In this document: positions 54,941 through 64,000 of the stretch, in pieces
Numbering within the stretch: the stretch's first letter is position 1
Layout of the letters: every line of letters begins with the position of its first letter
DNA from: Clostridium akagii DSM 12554
Lineage (GTDB): Bacteria > Bacillota > Clostridia > Clostridiales > Clostridiaceae
Length of the DNA: 64,000 nt
NCBI RefSeq assembly: GCF_000686725.1
Contig: NZ_JMLK01000007.1
Span: forward strand, 1-64,000
Direction: 5' to 3'
Translations under genes and position numbers: made by a program
The notes under the pieces: model-generated
What the model saw: the letters and a program-made list of their open reading frames with translations, nothing else
Told to the model about the DNA's origin: nothing
Database searches by the model: none

Positions 54941-55576
54941 TTAGATTATTTTATTTTCAAACCGCTTTTTCAGATATTCTATAACAAGATCTAGGCTTTT
55001 TTCAAGTCCAACTTTTCCAGTATCAATAGTTAAATCGTATCCACAGGCATCATACATATCTTGTCCAGTAAGCGATTTAAAATATTTTAATCTTTCATTA
55101 TCTGTTTTTTGTATATATTTCAAAGCTTCATTTTCTGAAATATTGTGTTCCTTTTGAATTCGTTTTTTGCGAAACTCAATATCAGCGTTAAAAAATATGC
55201 TTACATGTCTTGGGTGATTTCTAAGAATGTAAGATCCACCTCTTCCTATTATTACAGCTGATTTTTCACTGGCAACTTTTGTAATGAAATTAGATTCAGC
55301 TTCATGCGCTTGTTTATCTGAGATAATTTGTATATCTTCGTTGAATTCTAAACTACCAAATGCATAACTTGAAACTAATGAAGCCCATAGTGGAGTTTGT
55401 TTTTCATCACTAGCTTCTAAGTTCTCAACATAGGTTCCTAAATCTTTTGCTGCTTCTTTAACAATCTCATGATTTAAATATAAAAAGTTCAACTTTTCAG
55501 CAAGTTTATATCCTAAATATCTTCCTCCGCTGCCAACTTGACGATTGATAGTTATTACAATATTAGATTTATCCAT
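54941..55576 (-). CDS. Cytidylate-kinase-like protein (CMK2 family)
   Basis: ATG 55576 with AAAGGATG upstream; 211 aa. P-loop variant NRQVGSGGRYLG (about 10-21), QIISDKQAHEAESNF and IGRGGSYILRNHPRHVSIFF, and the LID arginines RKKRIQKEHNISENEALKYI are typical of the cytidylate_kin2 family. Members are probably small-molecule kinases, often linked to signalling or transport genes, and their substrate is not known. A decayed copy lies at 39951-40053. Confidence 0.86.
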   Translation of the reverse strand: MDKSNIVITINRQVGSGGRYLGYKLAEKLNFLYLNHEIVKEAAKDLGTYVENLEASDEKQTPLWASLVSSYAFGSLEFNEDIQIISDKQAHEAESNFITKVASEKSAVIIGRGGSYILRNHPRHVSIFFNADIEFRKKRIQKEHNISENEALKYIQKTDNERLKYFKSLTGQDMYDACGYDLTIDTGKVGLEKSLDLVIEYLKKRFENKII

Positions 55577-55700
55577 TTTTACTACATCCTTTCTTAAGAT
55601 ACAAAATATCATAGAAGTAATAAAGTTTTTAGTATGACTCTATAGGAATATTGTATAAATTTTTGTGCAAGTTGTCAAATGGTTAGCAAACACCCATTTG

Positions 55701-56960
55701 CTAAAAAAATCTATCTACTAGAGAGTTCGAATAAGCAACACATTCTTCTATGTCAGAAAAACTCATTATTTCTCCTGCGTAATATGTATTTTTCTGACCT
55801 TGAAGTCCTTCCACTTTATCATACCAACCATGTTTCATTTGCTGAGAATTCACATGTGGAAAATATCTCCAACATTTGTGCATTACTACATCTTTTAAAT
55901 GGATATTGTATAGTTCTAAATCTTCTTCTAAATATTCTCTGCACATATCTGAAGTGACTTTCTCATTCTGATCTCCAAGTATATTAAATGTAATTATACT
56001 ATTACCCTCATCTGTTCTATCATAAGAAAATACTACATGACCTGCCCTAGATTGCATCATATTTCCAGGAACATAGGCAGATGTGTTTCTACTATTTTCA
56101 ACTAGGCATGCAAAATTGTAAAATTCCATATAAGTTATTTTTGAAAACAAGTTAGTTTCATCTTCTGTTGTATCAACATAATCTTTTAAGTCCTGAAGAG
56201 GTGATGAAAATATTATCTTGTCATATTCTTCCATGCCAAAATCAGTATAAACATATACTTTATTATTTTTTCTTATTATGTTTTTTATATGGGTACAAAG
56301 CCTTACTTTTTTATTAAGCTTAGCATTCAATTGATTCCAGATACTTTCTGTGCCTTCTTTCCATACAATAAAATCTTTGTTTATAAAACCCATCATTGTT
56401 GGAACATCTAGATATTGAAGCACGTAGGCCGCAGGAACAAGATTAAAATAGCCATAGCCATAACCTGTATATGGATTAACCCATAACTTAGGTATTAGTG
56501 GGATTTCATTTTTTATGCAGAAATTTTCAAATGTATCAGCTAAATCAAGATGTACTTTCTCATGGCCCGGATTTTTTATATCAGGATATTTTGTCTCAAT
56601 TAAATTTTGTAATTTAGCAATTTGAACCTTAATTTCTCTCATTTCGTCTTCGGTAAAATAATTTATACTTTTTCCAGTATTATTATCAAAATAATTCCCA
56701 ACTATTTTTTTGTGGATATATTCAATTCCGGCCTCATCCATTAACGCTAATGATTTGTAATAGGTTGGAAGGGCTATAACTGCTCCCATTTCGTAATATT
56801 TACCATCAAATTTAGGAGTATTACATTTACCTCCGACCCTATCAAGTCTTTCTAAAATAGTTATATCAGTATAACCTTTTTTCTGCAAATACCAAGCAGC
56901 TGACATACCTGAAGGACCTGACCCCACTATACATATTTTCTCATCTAAACTTTTACTCAT
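55701..56960 (-). CDS. FAD-dependent amine oxidase-like oxidoreductase
   Basis: ATG 56960 with GGAG 8 bases upstream; 419 aa. Rossmann FAD motif [20 protein letters not shown] and the extended dinucleotide motif [20 protein letters not shown] are at the N-terminus; a conserved C-terminal [17 protein letters not shown] closes the FAD site. Such proteins oxidise amines, or in some cases carotenoid/fatty-acid-like substrates. The first 8 bases overlap the end of the chemoreceptor gene, so the two are translationally coupled. Confidence 0.85.
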   Translation of the reverse strand: MSKSLDEKICIVGSGPSGMSAAWYLQKKGYTDITILERLDRVGGKCNTPKFDGKYYEMGAVIALPTYYKSLALMDEAGIEYIHKKIVGNYFDNNTGKSINYFTEDEMREIKVQIAKLQNLIETKYPDIKNPGHEKVHLDLADTFENFCIKNEIPLIPKLWVNPYTGYGYGYFNLVPAAYVLQYLDVPTMMGFINKDFIVWKEGTESIWNQLNAKLNKKVRLCTHIKNIIRKNNKVYVYTDFGMEEYDKIIFSSPLQDLKDYVDTTEDETNLFSKITYMEFYNFACLVENSRNTSAYVPGNMMQSRAGHVVFSYDRTDEGNSIITFNILGDQNEKVTSDMCREYLEEDLELYNIHLKDVVMHKCWRYFPHVNSQQMKHGWYDKVEGLQGQKNTYYAGEIMSFSDIEECVAYSNSLVDRFF

Positions 56961-58470
56961 TACCATCACTCCTATCTAACCTGTATTTTTTTAATTCTTC
57001 ACATAGATTATCTATTTCAATAATAGATTTTTGAATATCATCGATCCTATTATTTTGTTGCTCCATCTCAGCAAATATTTCTTCAGAAGAAGCAGAATTT
57101 TCTGTTGATACATTTGCTACTTCAGTAATCTTATTTTCAATATCCAAAAAGGCTGTATGTATCTTATTTACCAATTCATGTTCATTTGATATGTCTTTAT
57201 TAATGCCATGGAATGAATTGCTGAATTCACCAAGTTTATCAGTTACCTTAAGAGAGATATCTTTTCCACTCTTTACAGCTAAGGTTCCTTTTTTTACTAC
57301 TTCAAAGGTTTCGGTTGTTTTTTTATTTATATCAGAAATAACTTCTGATATTTGTTTTACTATTTCTGAACTACTTTCTGCTAGTTTTTGAACCTCTGAT
57401 GCTACTACAGCAAATCCTTTCCCGGCCTCGCCAGCTCTCGCAGCTTCTATGGATGCATTTAAAGAAAGTAAATTTGTTTGAGTAGATATTGCAACTATAG
57501 AATTCAAAGCTTCATTGATTTTACTTATGTCGCCGCCTAATTCTCCAACTATAGAATAGGCTGAACCAACGGCAGTATCAATTAAGTTCATTTGATTTTC
57601 CATATTTTTCATTTCAAATAATCCTTCTTCTACACTAGAACTAATTTTAATAATGGTACTATTGAGTTTATTTGATATTTCGCTAGTCTCCTGAACTAAA
57701 TTAATTGCTTCCTTTGTATTAGAATTTATATTTGTTGCAGTATTTGCTTCTGTTTCTGCTCCTTTTGATATTTCCTGAACCGAAGCAGTTATATTAGCAC
57801 TTGAAGCTTTTGCTATACTTATATTTTCATTACATGTAGATACGCTAACATTTAATATTTCAGTGCTTTTTTCAATTTGCTTCATAGTAGTTTGGAGTTT
57901 TCCCAATAATTCATTGGCATTTTTTTCTTTTAATAATGAAGTGTCAACAAGTTCACTACCCCATTTTGTCAAAAAATATAACACTAATATAACAGCATCA
58001 ATAATGGTGAGTCTTTGAATAAATTCAGAAACAACTAAATTTGTACCCATTAATGCAGCAGGTGAAATAATATAAATAGCAATTAATGATATATTTATTA
58101 TTGCTGTATAATATACGAGCATTTTACTTTTGAAATATAGAGTAATCATAGATACTCCACCAAAGAAGGCTAAAAAGATAAGTTGGTTTCCCTTCATCGC
58201 ATATAATAAATAACAACATGTGTAAAATGGAACTAAACAAATAAGAATACCTTTGGCTGAAGTTTTAATTGGTATAAAGAAAATAGCAGTTCCTATAAGG
58301 GAGCTAAGAGCTAACACACATACAATTGAAAATGCATTTTTTTGTCCTACGACTAAGGATTCACCTGCCAATGAAATGTTTATCATCCAGATTAACATAA
58401 AATTAATTTTATTAATTCGAGATGTTTCAAACTTACTTTCTGGAGTACTGGTTTTGTTTTTAGTTTTCAT
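56953..58470 (-). CDS. Methyl-accepting chemotaxis protein with multi-helix membrane sensor
   Basis: 505 aa. Residues about 20-190 are six or so hydrophobic helices without a large outer loop ([35 protein letters not shown]), then a cytoplasmic signalling domain with the tip [20 protein letters not shown] and [20 protein letters not shown]. No HAMP domain is apparent. The membrane part probably senses redox or a lipophilic signal. It is coupled to the FAD oxidase gene, an uncommon pairing. Confidence 0.88.
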   Translation of the reverse strand: MKTKNKTSTPESKFETSRINKINFMLIWMINISLAGESLVVGQKNAFSIVCVLALSSLIGTAIFFIPIKTSAKGILICLVPFYTCCYLLYAMKGNQLIFLAFFGGVSMITLYFKSKMLVYYTAIINISLIAIYIISPAALMGTNLVVSEFIQRLTIIDAVILVLYFLTKWGSELVDTSLLKEKNANELLGKLQTTMKQIEKSTEILNVSVSTCNENISIAKASSANITASVQEISKGAETEANTATNINSNTKEAINLVQETSEISNKLNSTIIKISSSVEEGLFEMKNMENQMNLIDTAVGSAYSIVGELGGDISKINEALNSIVAISTQTNLLSLNASIEAARAGEAGKGFAVVASEVQKLAESSSEIVKQISEVISDINKKTTETFEVVKKGTLAVKSGKDISLKVTDKLGEFSNSFHGINKDISNEHELVNKIHTAFLDIENKITEVANVSTENSASSEEIFAEMEQQNNRIDDIQKSIIEIDNLCEELKKYRLDRSDGNE

Positions 58471-58697
58471 TAGAATTCAATTCCACCCTTCGTTTTAAAT
58501 ACATTTAAGCTTTAACATCTCCTGCTTTTGGCACAAATGTATAACGTATATTCCTATAACAGTAAAGATTTAGCTATACTGCTACTTATTTTACTTATCG
58601 TCATTTATATGGCAAACTTAACAACAGAGAGTTATAACAATTTATTAATGTTTTAGTTAAAGATTAAGTAGCATGATTTTACAAGAAACCCTTGGAA

Positions 58698-58742
58698 AGA
58701 AGGGTTTTAGCATTTTATATCGAATCATAAATAACAATAGTA
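58698..58742 (+). promoter_or_regulatory. Repeated promoter-like module, copy D (degenerate)
   Basis: GAAGGGTTTTAGCATTTTAT then ATCGAATCATAAATAAC aligns with copies at 346, 2945 and 4494, but no TATAAT is left. The hairpin AAACCCTT/AAGGGTTT (58686-58706) overlaps its start, similar in place to the hairpins before copies A and C. It precedes the gene at 58781. Confidence 0.4.
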
Positions 58743-58780
58743 ATTAATGAAAATTATTGAGAATGAGGAAGGTATACTAC

Positions 58781-59692
58781 ATGAAGCTTTTTAAAGAGTT
58801 ACTTAACATAAGAAGTTCACCATCCAAGATAACTTCAAAGCCAAGGGAGGTTAATGTATTTTCAAAGCTACACAAGAATCTAATAATATATGGATTAGTA
58901 TTGTTATTATTCTGTTGGATTGGAAATATTCTTTATTATAATAATAAAGAGATAAAGAAACCTTTATTTTTAAAACATTATTATGCTTTGCAAGATGGCA
59001 TGGGTGATTTTAATTTATATTATGTTCAAAACATTAATTCACAAGATAAGGTTTCAAGTATTGTATTTCCTGAAATAGGACAAAATCCTGTGAATTTCAC
59101 AGAAAATGATGATAATAATGCTTATTGCAATATAGATAAAAGGTATTATGCGTTAAAAACTATTAGAATCACCATTTATAATGGAGATTCTAATAATATG
59201 CCAGCGGAGTATAAAAATAAAATAATTACTAAGGCTAAGATTCAATTTTCAAATGGCAAAAGCATGAATGTGAGTTTAGGGAAAATATATTTTGCTAGTG
59301 AGAAGATAAAGGATAATGGCTTAGAACAACGAAGTACTACAGTTTCTACCGATAATATTGCGTATTATACTTACTGGATTAAAAAAGATATTATGATTAC
59401 AGGTATAGATTATCAATTTGAGAAACAAGTAAAAGGTATGCTAGAAATCAATATTGATGGAAAAGCAATTTCAAAGAACAGTTTTCCAATTAGATTATAT
59501 TCAGTAGGTATGGTTTCTATAGGCGATAAAATGAACCTAAACAAAAATAATGCTTATTTTTTTAATTTTCATATTTTAACAGAAGATTTGCAAGGTAATA
59601 AGGGAAAATCAAGCTGTTTTATTGGATCAATCTTTCAGCCACCGGAGAATCTTGATGTTGATACTTTAAAAAAGAATAGTAGAGGAGAGTGA
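58781..59692 (+). CDS. Hypothetical membrane-anchored protein
   Basis: ATG 58781 with GAGGAAGG; 303 aa. A basic N-terminus, one transmembrane helix (about 35-53, LIIYGLVLLLFCWIGNILYY), and a large outer domain with beta-rich sequence (MGDFNLYYVQNINSQDKVSS; TVSTDNIAYYTYWIKKDIMI). The next gene, 4 bases downstream, encodes a multi-pass membrane protein, so both may act together at the membrane. Unknown family. Confidence 0.72.
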   Translation: MKLFKELLNIRSSPSKITSKPREVNVFSKLHKNLIIYGLVLLLFCWIGNILYYNNKEIKKPLFLKHYYALQDGMGDFNLYYVQNINSQDKVSSIVFPEIGQNPVNFTENDDNNAYCNIDKRYYALKTIRITIYNGDSNNMPAEYKNKIITKAKIQFSNGKSMNVSLGKIYFASEKIKDNGLEQRSTTVSTDNIAYYTYWIKKDIMITGIDYQFEKQVKGMLEINIDGKAISKNSFPIRLYSVGMVSIGDKMNLNKNNAYFFNFHILTEDLQGNKGKSSCFIGSIFQPPENLDVDTLKKNSRGE

Positions 59693-59696
59693 TTAG

Positions 59697-60260
59697 ATGT
59701 ACTGGAAAGGTTATAATCGCTTGTTCTGGGGAATAATAATTACTATTTTTCATATTAATATAGGTTATATAAATATTATACCGGATTTTATAGGTTATAT
59801 TTTAATATATTCAGGTCTTAATATATTAGCACTACAACATAAAGTTTATGAAAAAGCTAAAATTCCTGCTGCATTGTTAGTATTACTCACTTTAAAAGAT
59901 ATATGGCATGATCCAAATAATAATATTTTAACAGGTCAAATCTATAAATTAAGCTTAGCTACACTTATAATTAGCACGTTAGTTGCTATTATTAAACTTT
60001 ATCTTATATATCTTTTATGTAATGGAATATATGAGATTTGTAAAGAACGCGGGTTAGAAGAAATTATGAGTAGTGCAAAAAATATATGGAAGAATTATTT
60101 TTTAGTAGCTTTAGCATATTTAATATATGCTCCCTTCTCAATAAATTTAGAACAAGTACCAAGGAATATTATCATAATTATTATAGGAGTAATTCAAATC
60201 GTAATATCAATTTCTCTTGCGCTAATGTTAAAAAAATGCAGAGTAGAGCTAGAAAATTAA
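59697..60260 (+). CDS. Hypothetical multi-pass membrane protein
   Basis: 187 aa with GGAGAG; about five transmembrane segments (LFWGIIITIFHINIGYINII; LATLIISTLVAIIKLYLIYL; IIIIIGVIQIVISISLALML). No catalytic motif. Same operon as the anchored protein upstream; terminator follows. Confidence 0.72.
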   Translation: MYWKGYNRLFWGIIITIFHINIGYINIIPDFIGYILIYSGLNILALQHKVYEKAKIPAALLVLLTLKDIWHDPNNNILTGQIYKLSLATLIISTLVAIIKLYLIYLLCNGIYEICKERGLEEIMSSAKNIWKNYFLVALAYLIYAPFSINLEQVPRNIIIIIIGVIQIVISISLALMLKKCRVELEN

Positions 60261-60276
60261 ATATATTGAAATACTG

Positions 60277-60306
60277 AAAAAACAGTTGTAAAACTGTTTT
60301 TTTTTA
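60277..60306 (+). terminator. Rho-independent terminator
   Basis: AAAAAACAGTT and AACTGTTTTTT pair around GTAA and run into T residues. Confidence 0.92.
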
Positions 60307-60356
60307 TTGTAACTGCACCTGAATAATTTGAATATAATAAATTTGAGGTGATCTCA

Positions 60357-60611
60357 ATGTCATATTTTGATTCATTAAGTCCCGAGGAATTTATTATTTT
60401 AGCAAACTTAGCTGCCTTTACACTTATGGAAGGAAACTCAAATAAAGATAATATAATTTTAGGTAGTTTTTTATCCACCGTTTCAAGTATTATGCTCTCT
60501 TTTTCAGCTCAGCAAAACTTTATTAAGGCTTTAAATGAAGGTACAGGAAATGGATTTGAAAATATTCCAAACAATGTTAATCAACCTATAAATATTCCAA
60601 ATGATATGTAG
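60357..60611 (+). CDS. Small conserved-looking hypothetical, 84 aa
   Basis: ATG 60357 after GAGGTGAT. SYFDSLSPEEFIILANLAAF then LGSFLSTVSSIMLSFSAQQN are helical; the last 25 residues (FENIPNNVNQPINIPNDM) are low-complexity. The pattern SPEEFIIL resembles other small clostridial proteins, but no role is known. It is a single-gene unit. Confidence 0.65.
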   Translation: MSYFDSLSPEEFIILANLAAFTLMEGNSNKDNIILGSFLSTVSSIMLSFSAQQNFIKALNEGTGNGFENIPNNVNQPINIPNDM

Positions 60612-60813
60612 AACATAGAGGATTACCTTCTTTCATATGCATAGATGTTTATATATTCTAAAATATAAGTATAGTTTCTTTACAGTTTGGCAAAATTGAC
60701 TATATAAAATACCCCTGTTTAGATTTATATTTAAGATATAGCCAATGCCTAGGCAATTAAAATTTGCTTAAGCTAACAGCGTATTAAATAAATGCTCAAA
60801 TGGAGGTTTTTAA

Positions 60814-62469
60814 ATGAAATTTAATTTTGATCAAACTATTGATGTGGAAAAAACAAATGCTTATATGGTTGGTGCTGGACTTGCATCAATGGCAGCTGCT
60901 ATATTTTTAATTCGAGATGGGCATGTTCCAGGAAAGAATATTCATATATATGAGGAATTAAATGTAACAGGTGGAAGTATGGACGGAAATGGTAATGCTG
61001 ATGATGGTTATGTAATCCGTGGCGGAAGAATGTTTGATAGAGAAGCTTATGCCTGTACATTTGGAATAATGGAAAGCATTCCATCATTAACTGATCCTAA
61101 AGTTTCAATACTTGATGAATTTAATGCTTTTAATAAAAAAATTCATACCCATGCAAAAGCTAGATTAATAGATAATGATGCTAAAATAACGGATGTATCA
61201 ACTCTAGGATTTAATCGTGAGGATAGATTAGCACTAGCAGATATATTAATTCACTCTGAAGATTCTTTAGGAACAAAAAGTATTAAAGAATGTTTCCCAG
61301 AATCATTTTTTAAAACAAATTTTTGGCTTCAGTGGACTACACTTTTTGCCTTTGAGACTTGGCACAGTGCTGTAGAATTAAAAAGATATCTTCATAGATT
61401 TATCCAAGAATTACCACGTTTAAAAGATTTGTCTGGAATACGTCGTACACCATATAATCAATACGATTCAATGTTATTACCTATGACAAAATGGTTAAAA
61501 TCACAAGGTGTTAATTTTGAATTAGACTGCCGAGTTACTGATTTTGAATTTAAGCCATCAGAAACTGAAACTACAGTTACAGCATTTAAATGTGTTAAAA
61601 ACGGAAAAGAAACTATAGTAAAAGTTGGCGAAGGAGACCTTGCTTTTGCTACTATAGGTTCATTAACAGCGGGAACAAGCCTTGGCTCAATGACCACGCC
61701 AGCAAAAATTAATGATAAAACTGTAGGTGGAGCATGGGATCTTTGGGAGAAAATCGCTAAAGGACGCCCTGAATTTGGTAAACCACAGGTGTTTGATCAG
61801 CGTGTTGAAGAATCAATGTGGCAGTCTTTCACAGTTACCCTTAAAGATCCAACAATGTTTAAGAAAATAATAGAATTCTCAGGAAATCAGCCAGGAACTG
61901 GTGCTCATATGACATTTAGAGATTCTGCATGGCTCATGACAATAGTACTACACAATCAACCACATTTTCTTAGTCAACCTGAAAGCGTACAAATTATATG
62001 GGGCTATTCGTTGTTCCCATATGCAAAAGGTGATTTCGTAAAGAAGAGAATGGTAGATTGTACTGGAGAGGAAATATTAACAGAGGTATTATATCATCTA
62101 AATTTCAAAGAGGATATGGAGAAAATCCTTAAAACATCTATTTGTATACCATGTATATTACCTTTTACAACTGCACAATTTTTAACTAGAGCAAAAGGGG
62201 ATAGACCACAAATTATTCCAGAAGGTTCAACTAACTTAGCATTACTTGGACAGTTCTGTGAAATACCAGATGATGTAGTATTTACTATGGATTATTCCGT
62301 AAGAAGTGCACAAACTGCTGTTTATAAATTCCTAAATTTAAATAAAACAGTTACGCCTATCTATAAAGGACAACACGATATTCGTGTAATGATTAATTCT
62401 GCCATTGAACTTTTAAAGGATGATAATCTAAGTGAAGAATTGGTTGCATTAAAGTCTTTACTAAAATAA
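60814..62469 (+). CDS. ohyA: Oleate hydratase (myosin-cross-reactive antigen family)
   Basis: 551 aa with TGGAGG. The N-terminal dinucleotide fold MVGAGLASMAAAIFLIRDGH, the flavin loop HIYEELNVTGGSMDGNGNAD and RGGRMFDREAYACTFGIMES are diagnostic. FRDSAWLMTIVLHNQPHF and the C-terminal GQFCEIPDDVVFTMDYSVRS are also conserved. It adds water across the cis-9 double bond of oleate to give 10-hydroxystearate using FAD, often as a detoxification of host or environmental fatty acids. Single gene with its own terminator. Confidence 0.93.
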   Translation: MKFNFDQTIDVEKTNAYMVGAGLASMAAAIFLIRDGHVPGKNIHIYEELNVTGGSMDGNGNADDGYVIRGGRMFDREAYACTFGIMESIPSLTDPKVSILDEFNAFNKKIHTHAKARLIDNDAKITDVSTLGFNREDRLALADILIHSEDSLGTKSIKECFPESFFKTNFWLQWTTLFAFETWHSAVELKRYLHRFIQELPRLKDLSGIRRTPYNQYDSMLLPMTKWLKSQGVNFELDCRVTDFEFKPSETETTVTAFKCVKNGKETIVKVGEGDLAFATIGSLTAGTSLGSMTTPAKINDKTVGGAWDLWEKIAKGRPEFGKPQVFDQRVEESMWQSFTVTLKDPTMFKKIIEFSGNQPGTGAHMTFRDSAWLMTIVLHNQPHFLSQPESVQIIWGYSLFPYAKGDFVKKRMVDCTGEEILTEVLYHLNFKEDMEKILKTSICIPCILPFTTAQFLTRAKGDRPQIIPEGSTNLALLGQFCEIPDDVVFTMDYSVRSAQTAVYKFLNLNKTVTPIYKGQHDIRVMINSAIELLKDDNLSEELVALKSLLK

Positions 62470-62470
62470 T

Positions 62471-62521
62471 AAAAAATGAGTCCTAAGCTTTAAATTGAAA
62501 GCTTAGGACTCATTTTTTTAT
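62471..62521 (+). terminator. Rho-independent terminator
   Basis: AAAAATGAGTCCTAAGCTTT and AAAGCTTAGGACTCATTTTT form a perfect 20-bp stem with a 6-base loop and T-run. Confidence 0.95.
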
Positions 62522-62538
62522 TCATAATAGTGACTCTT

Positions 62539-62562
62539 ATGATATAATGGTTTATATCATAC
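62539..62562. promoter_or_regulatory. -10 box inside a palindrome upstream of the riboswitch
   Basis: TATGATATAA TGGT TTATATCATA is a 10-bp perfect inverted repeat; TATAAT (62543-62548) is in its left arm. It may be the promoter of the permease operon with an operator on top. A -35 box is not clear. Confidence 0.45.
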
Positions 62563-62566
62563 AAAA

Positions 62567-62637
62567 ACTCGTATAATATCGGTGATTTGGTCCGAAAGTT
62601 TCTACCTGCTAGCCAAAAGAAATAGCAGACTACGAGG
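62567..62637 (+). promoter_or_regulatory. Purine (guanine-type) riboswitch aptamer
   Basis: P1 is CTCGTA/TACGAG; TATAAT follows the first strand; J2/3 is GTTTCTACC; P3 is CTGCTA/TAGCAG; J3/1 is GACTA with C at the specificity position, which reads guanine (or hypoxanthine), not adenine. L2 has GG and L3 has CC, as needed for the loop-loop contact. P1's second strand with the next bases (GAGGTA) can pair with TATCTC in the terminator at 62692, giving an on/off switch: guanine present, terminator forms. Confidence 0.9.
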
Positions 62638-62691
62638 TAATGCGTTTTAAAGATGTATATAATATTGTTTATATATATCTTATTAAGCCCA

Positions 62692-62722
62692 GTATCTCAA
62701 TTTTTTTTGAGGTGCTTTTTTT
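62692..62722 (+). terminator. Riboswitch-controlled terminator
   Basis: GTATCTCAA and TTGAGGTGC form a 9-bp stem (two G-U pairs) with a T loop and TTTTTTT tail. It is the expression platform for the riboswitch upstream. Confidence 0.85.
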
Positions 62723-62806
62723 GTTTTCATTAAACTAGGACATGTATATATAAGTGTTTATGTATGAGTAAATTTATTTTTTAACATAGAAGGAGAAGAA
62801 TACAAC

Positions 62807-64000
62807 ATGGAAAAACTAAAGAATAGTGATGTTAGTGATGAACTAAATTATGGAATTGAAGATAAACCTAAAACTTTAATACAAATTTTGCTAGGATTTC
62901 AACATATCTTTGCTGCTTTTGGTGGAATTATAGTTGTTCCAATAGTCATTTCAGCCGCACTAAAATTTGATGCAAAAACATCCACTGCTTTAATCAGTAG
63001 TGCAATATTAATGGCAGGTATAGCTACTTTTATCCAGTCAAAAAAGATAGGCCCAGTAGGAGCAAAAATAGCTTGTGTTATGGGAACAGATTTTACCTTT
63101 GTGGCTCCAGCTATTGCAGTAGGTTCAAAGTATGGATTACCTGGAATTTTAGGCGCAACTATTTTAGGTGGAGTACTTGTAATTATTTTAAGTTTTTTTA
63201 TTAAACCTTTAATGAAACTATTTCCACCAATTGTTACAGGAACAGTTGTTACATTAATAGGTTTAACTCTAATACCTGTGGCAATGGATTGGGCAGCAGG
63301 TGGAGCAGGATCAAAGGATTATGGAAGTTTAAAAAATATCGGTATTTCACTTTTAATAATGATAATAACATTACTCATAAATCACTATGGCAAAGGGCTA
63401 ATTAGTAGTGCATCGGTAATAATAGGAATGTTTGTAGGGTATTTAATTTGTATCCCTCTTGGTATGGTGAATTTCGGTTCGGTTTCCAGTGCAAGTTTAA
63501 TATCACTGCCACAAATTTTAGCACATGGCGTAAATTTTAGATTAGATGCAGTACTACCATTTGTACCAGCTTATCTAGTTTCAACGATTGGAACTGTTGG
63601 ATGTATTAAGGCAATTGGTGAAGTATCAAAAGTAAAATTAGATGATAAACGTATTGGCGCAGGTGTTTTATCGGATGGTGTTGGAAGTATGCTTGCAGGC
63701 TTTTTTGGAGCAATGCCAAATACCTCTTTTAGTCAGAATATTGGACTTATATCATTAACTAAGGTTGCAAGTCGTTACGTTACAATGATGGCAGGAATCA
63801 TACTAGTCATTTTAGGATTATTACCTAAATTTTCGGCACTTATAAATATAATGCCTCAGCCTGTCCTTGGTGGTGTAGGAATTGTAATGTTTGGAACAGT
63901 GGCAGCAGCTGGAATTCAAACTTTAAGCAAAGTAAAAATAAGCAACAGGAATTTATTAATTATGGCCACATCTATAGGTCTTGGTCTAGGGGTTACTTTC
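62807..64000 (+). CDS. NCS2-family purine permease (xanthine/uric acid type), partial
   Basis: ATG 62807 after AGAAGGAGAAG; open to the window end (398 codons). Motifs of the NCS2 family: LLGFQHIFAAFGGIIVVPIV in TM1, QSKKIGPVGAKIACVMGTDF, LSDGVGSMLAGFFGAMPNTS FSQNIGL and MPQPVLGGVGIVMFG. The QNIG motif and NTSFSQNIG segment point to the xanthine/uric acid branch. It imports a purine base with cation symport. The guanine riboswitch in front fits feedback of purine uptake by guanine. Confidence 0.9.
   Translation, partial: MEKLKNSDVSDELNYGIEDKPKTLIQILLGFQHIFAAFGGIIVVPIVISAALKFDAKTSTALISSAILMAGIATFIQSKKIGPVGAKIACVMGTDFTFVAPAIAVGSKYGLPGILGATILGGVLVIILSFFIKPLMKLFPPIVTGTVVTLIGLTLIPVAMDWAAGGAGSKDYGSLKNIGISLLIMIITLLINHYGKGLISSASVIIGMFVGYLICIPLGMVNFGSVSSASLISLPQILAHGVNFRLDAVLPFVPAYLVSTIGTVGCIKAIGEVSKVKLDDKRIGAGVLSDGVGSMLAGFFGAMPNTSFSQNIGLISLTKVASRYVTMMAGIILVILGLLPKFSALINIMPQPVLGGVGIVMFGTVAAAGIQTLSKVKISNRNLLIMATSIGLGLGVTF

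Noticed and set aside
60612-60813. Possible regulatory RNA before the oleate hydratase gene
   Set aside because: No convincing stem or known class was found in this 200-base gap.

Overview
The window is AT-rich, densely coded on both strands, uses many TTG/GTG starts with purine-rich ribosome sites, and carries families typical of Clostridium sensu lato (Clostridiaceae): sigma-54 PTS regulators, PPi-type phosphofructokinase, oleate hydratase, PRD proteins, GH5 cellulase. I cannot name the species. No tRNA, rRNA or CRISPR array was found.

Layout. 1-5.3 kb: end of a transaldolase gene, small and hypothetical genes, a YdcF-family gene broken by a 131-bp structured insertion, a NERD-HRDC nuclease gene, and the 5' part of a PLD/DEAD helicase gene. 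5.3-34.0 kb: a ~28.7-kb integrative element inserted inside the Walker A codons of that helicase gene; the 3' part of the gene resumes at 34.04 kb and joining the two parts restores one uninterrupted frame. The element starts with three tyrosine recombinases plus a small TnpC-like protein (Tn554-type organisation). Its cargo is defence-rich: a GHKL ATPase with a divergent XRE regulator, an XRE-controlled C5-methyltransferase/AlwI-like restriction enzyme operon with a consensus promoter, a DISARM-like drmE-drmA-drmB operon lacking drmC, a membrane protein built of 147-bp tandem repeats, a HEPN-Big2 protein, and several small hypotheticals. A second, catalytic-domain-only integrase and remnants of other genes lie near its right end.

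36.3-41.3 kb: an MFS exporter with its PadR regulator and a clear palindromic operator, then a scrambled stretch in which a GH5 cellulase sits between two copies of an MFS gene fragment and next to a decayed duplicate of a kinase/oxidase locus whose intact copy is at 54.9-55.9 kb. 41.3-51.5 kb: a LevR-type sigma-54 activator, a PHP phosphoesterase, and a -24/-12 promoter driving a galactitol-type PTS (EIIA, EIIB, EIIC), a class II aldolase, DhaK and DhaL, followed by a PPi-type phosphofructokinase. Together these look like uptake and phosphorylation of a polyol or sugar, aldol cleavage to triose units and triose/tetrose ketose phosphorylation; the substrate is not evident.

51.6-64 kb: two chemoreceptors, one overlapping an FAD oxidase gene; a cytidylate-kinase-like gene; frameshifted hypotheticals; membrane hypotheticals; oleate hydratase; and a guanine-type purine riboswitch with terminator in front of an NCS2 purine permease that runs off the window.
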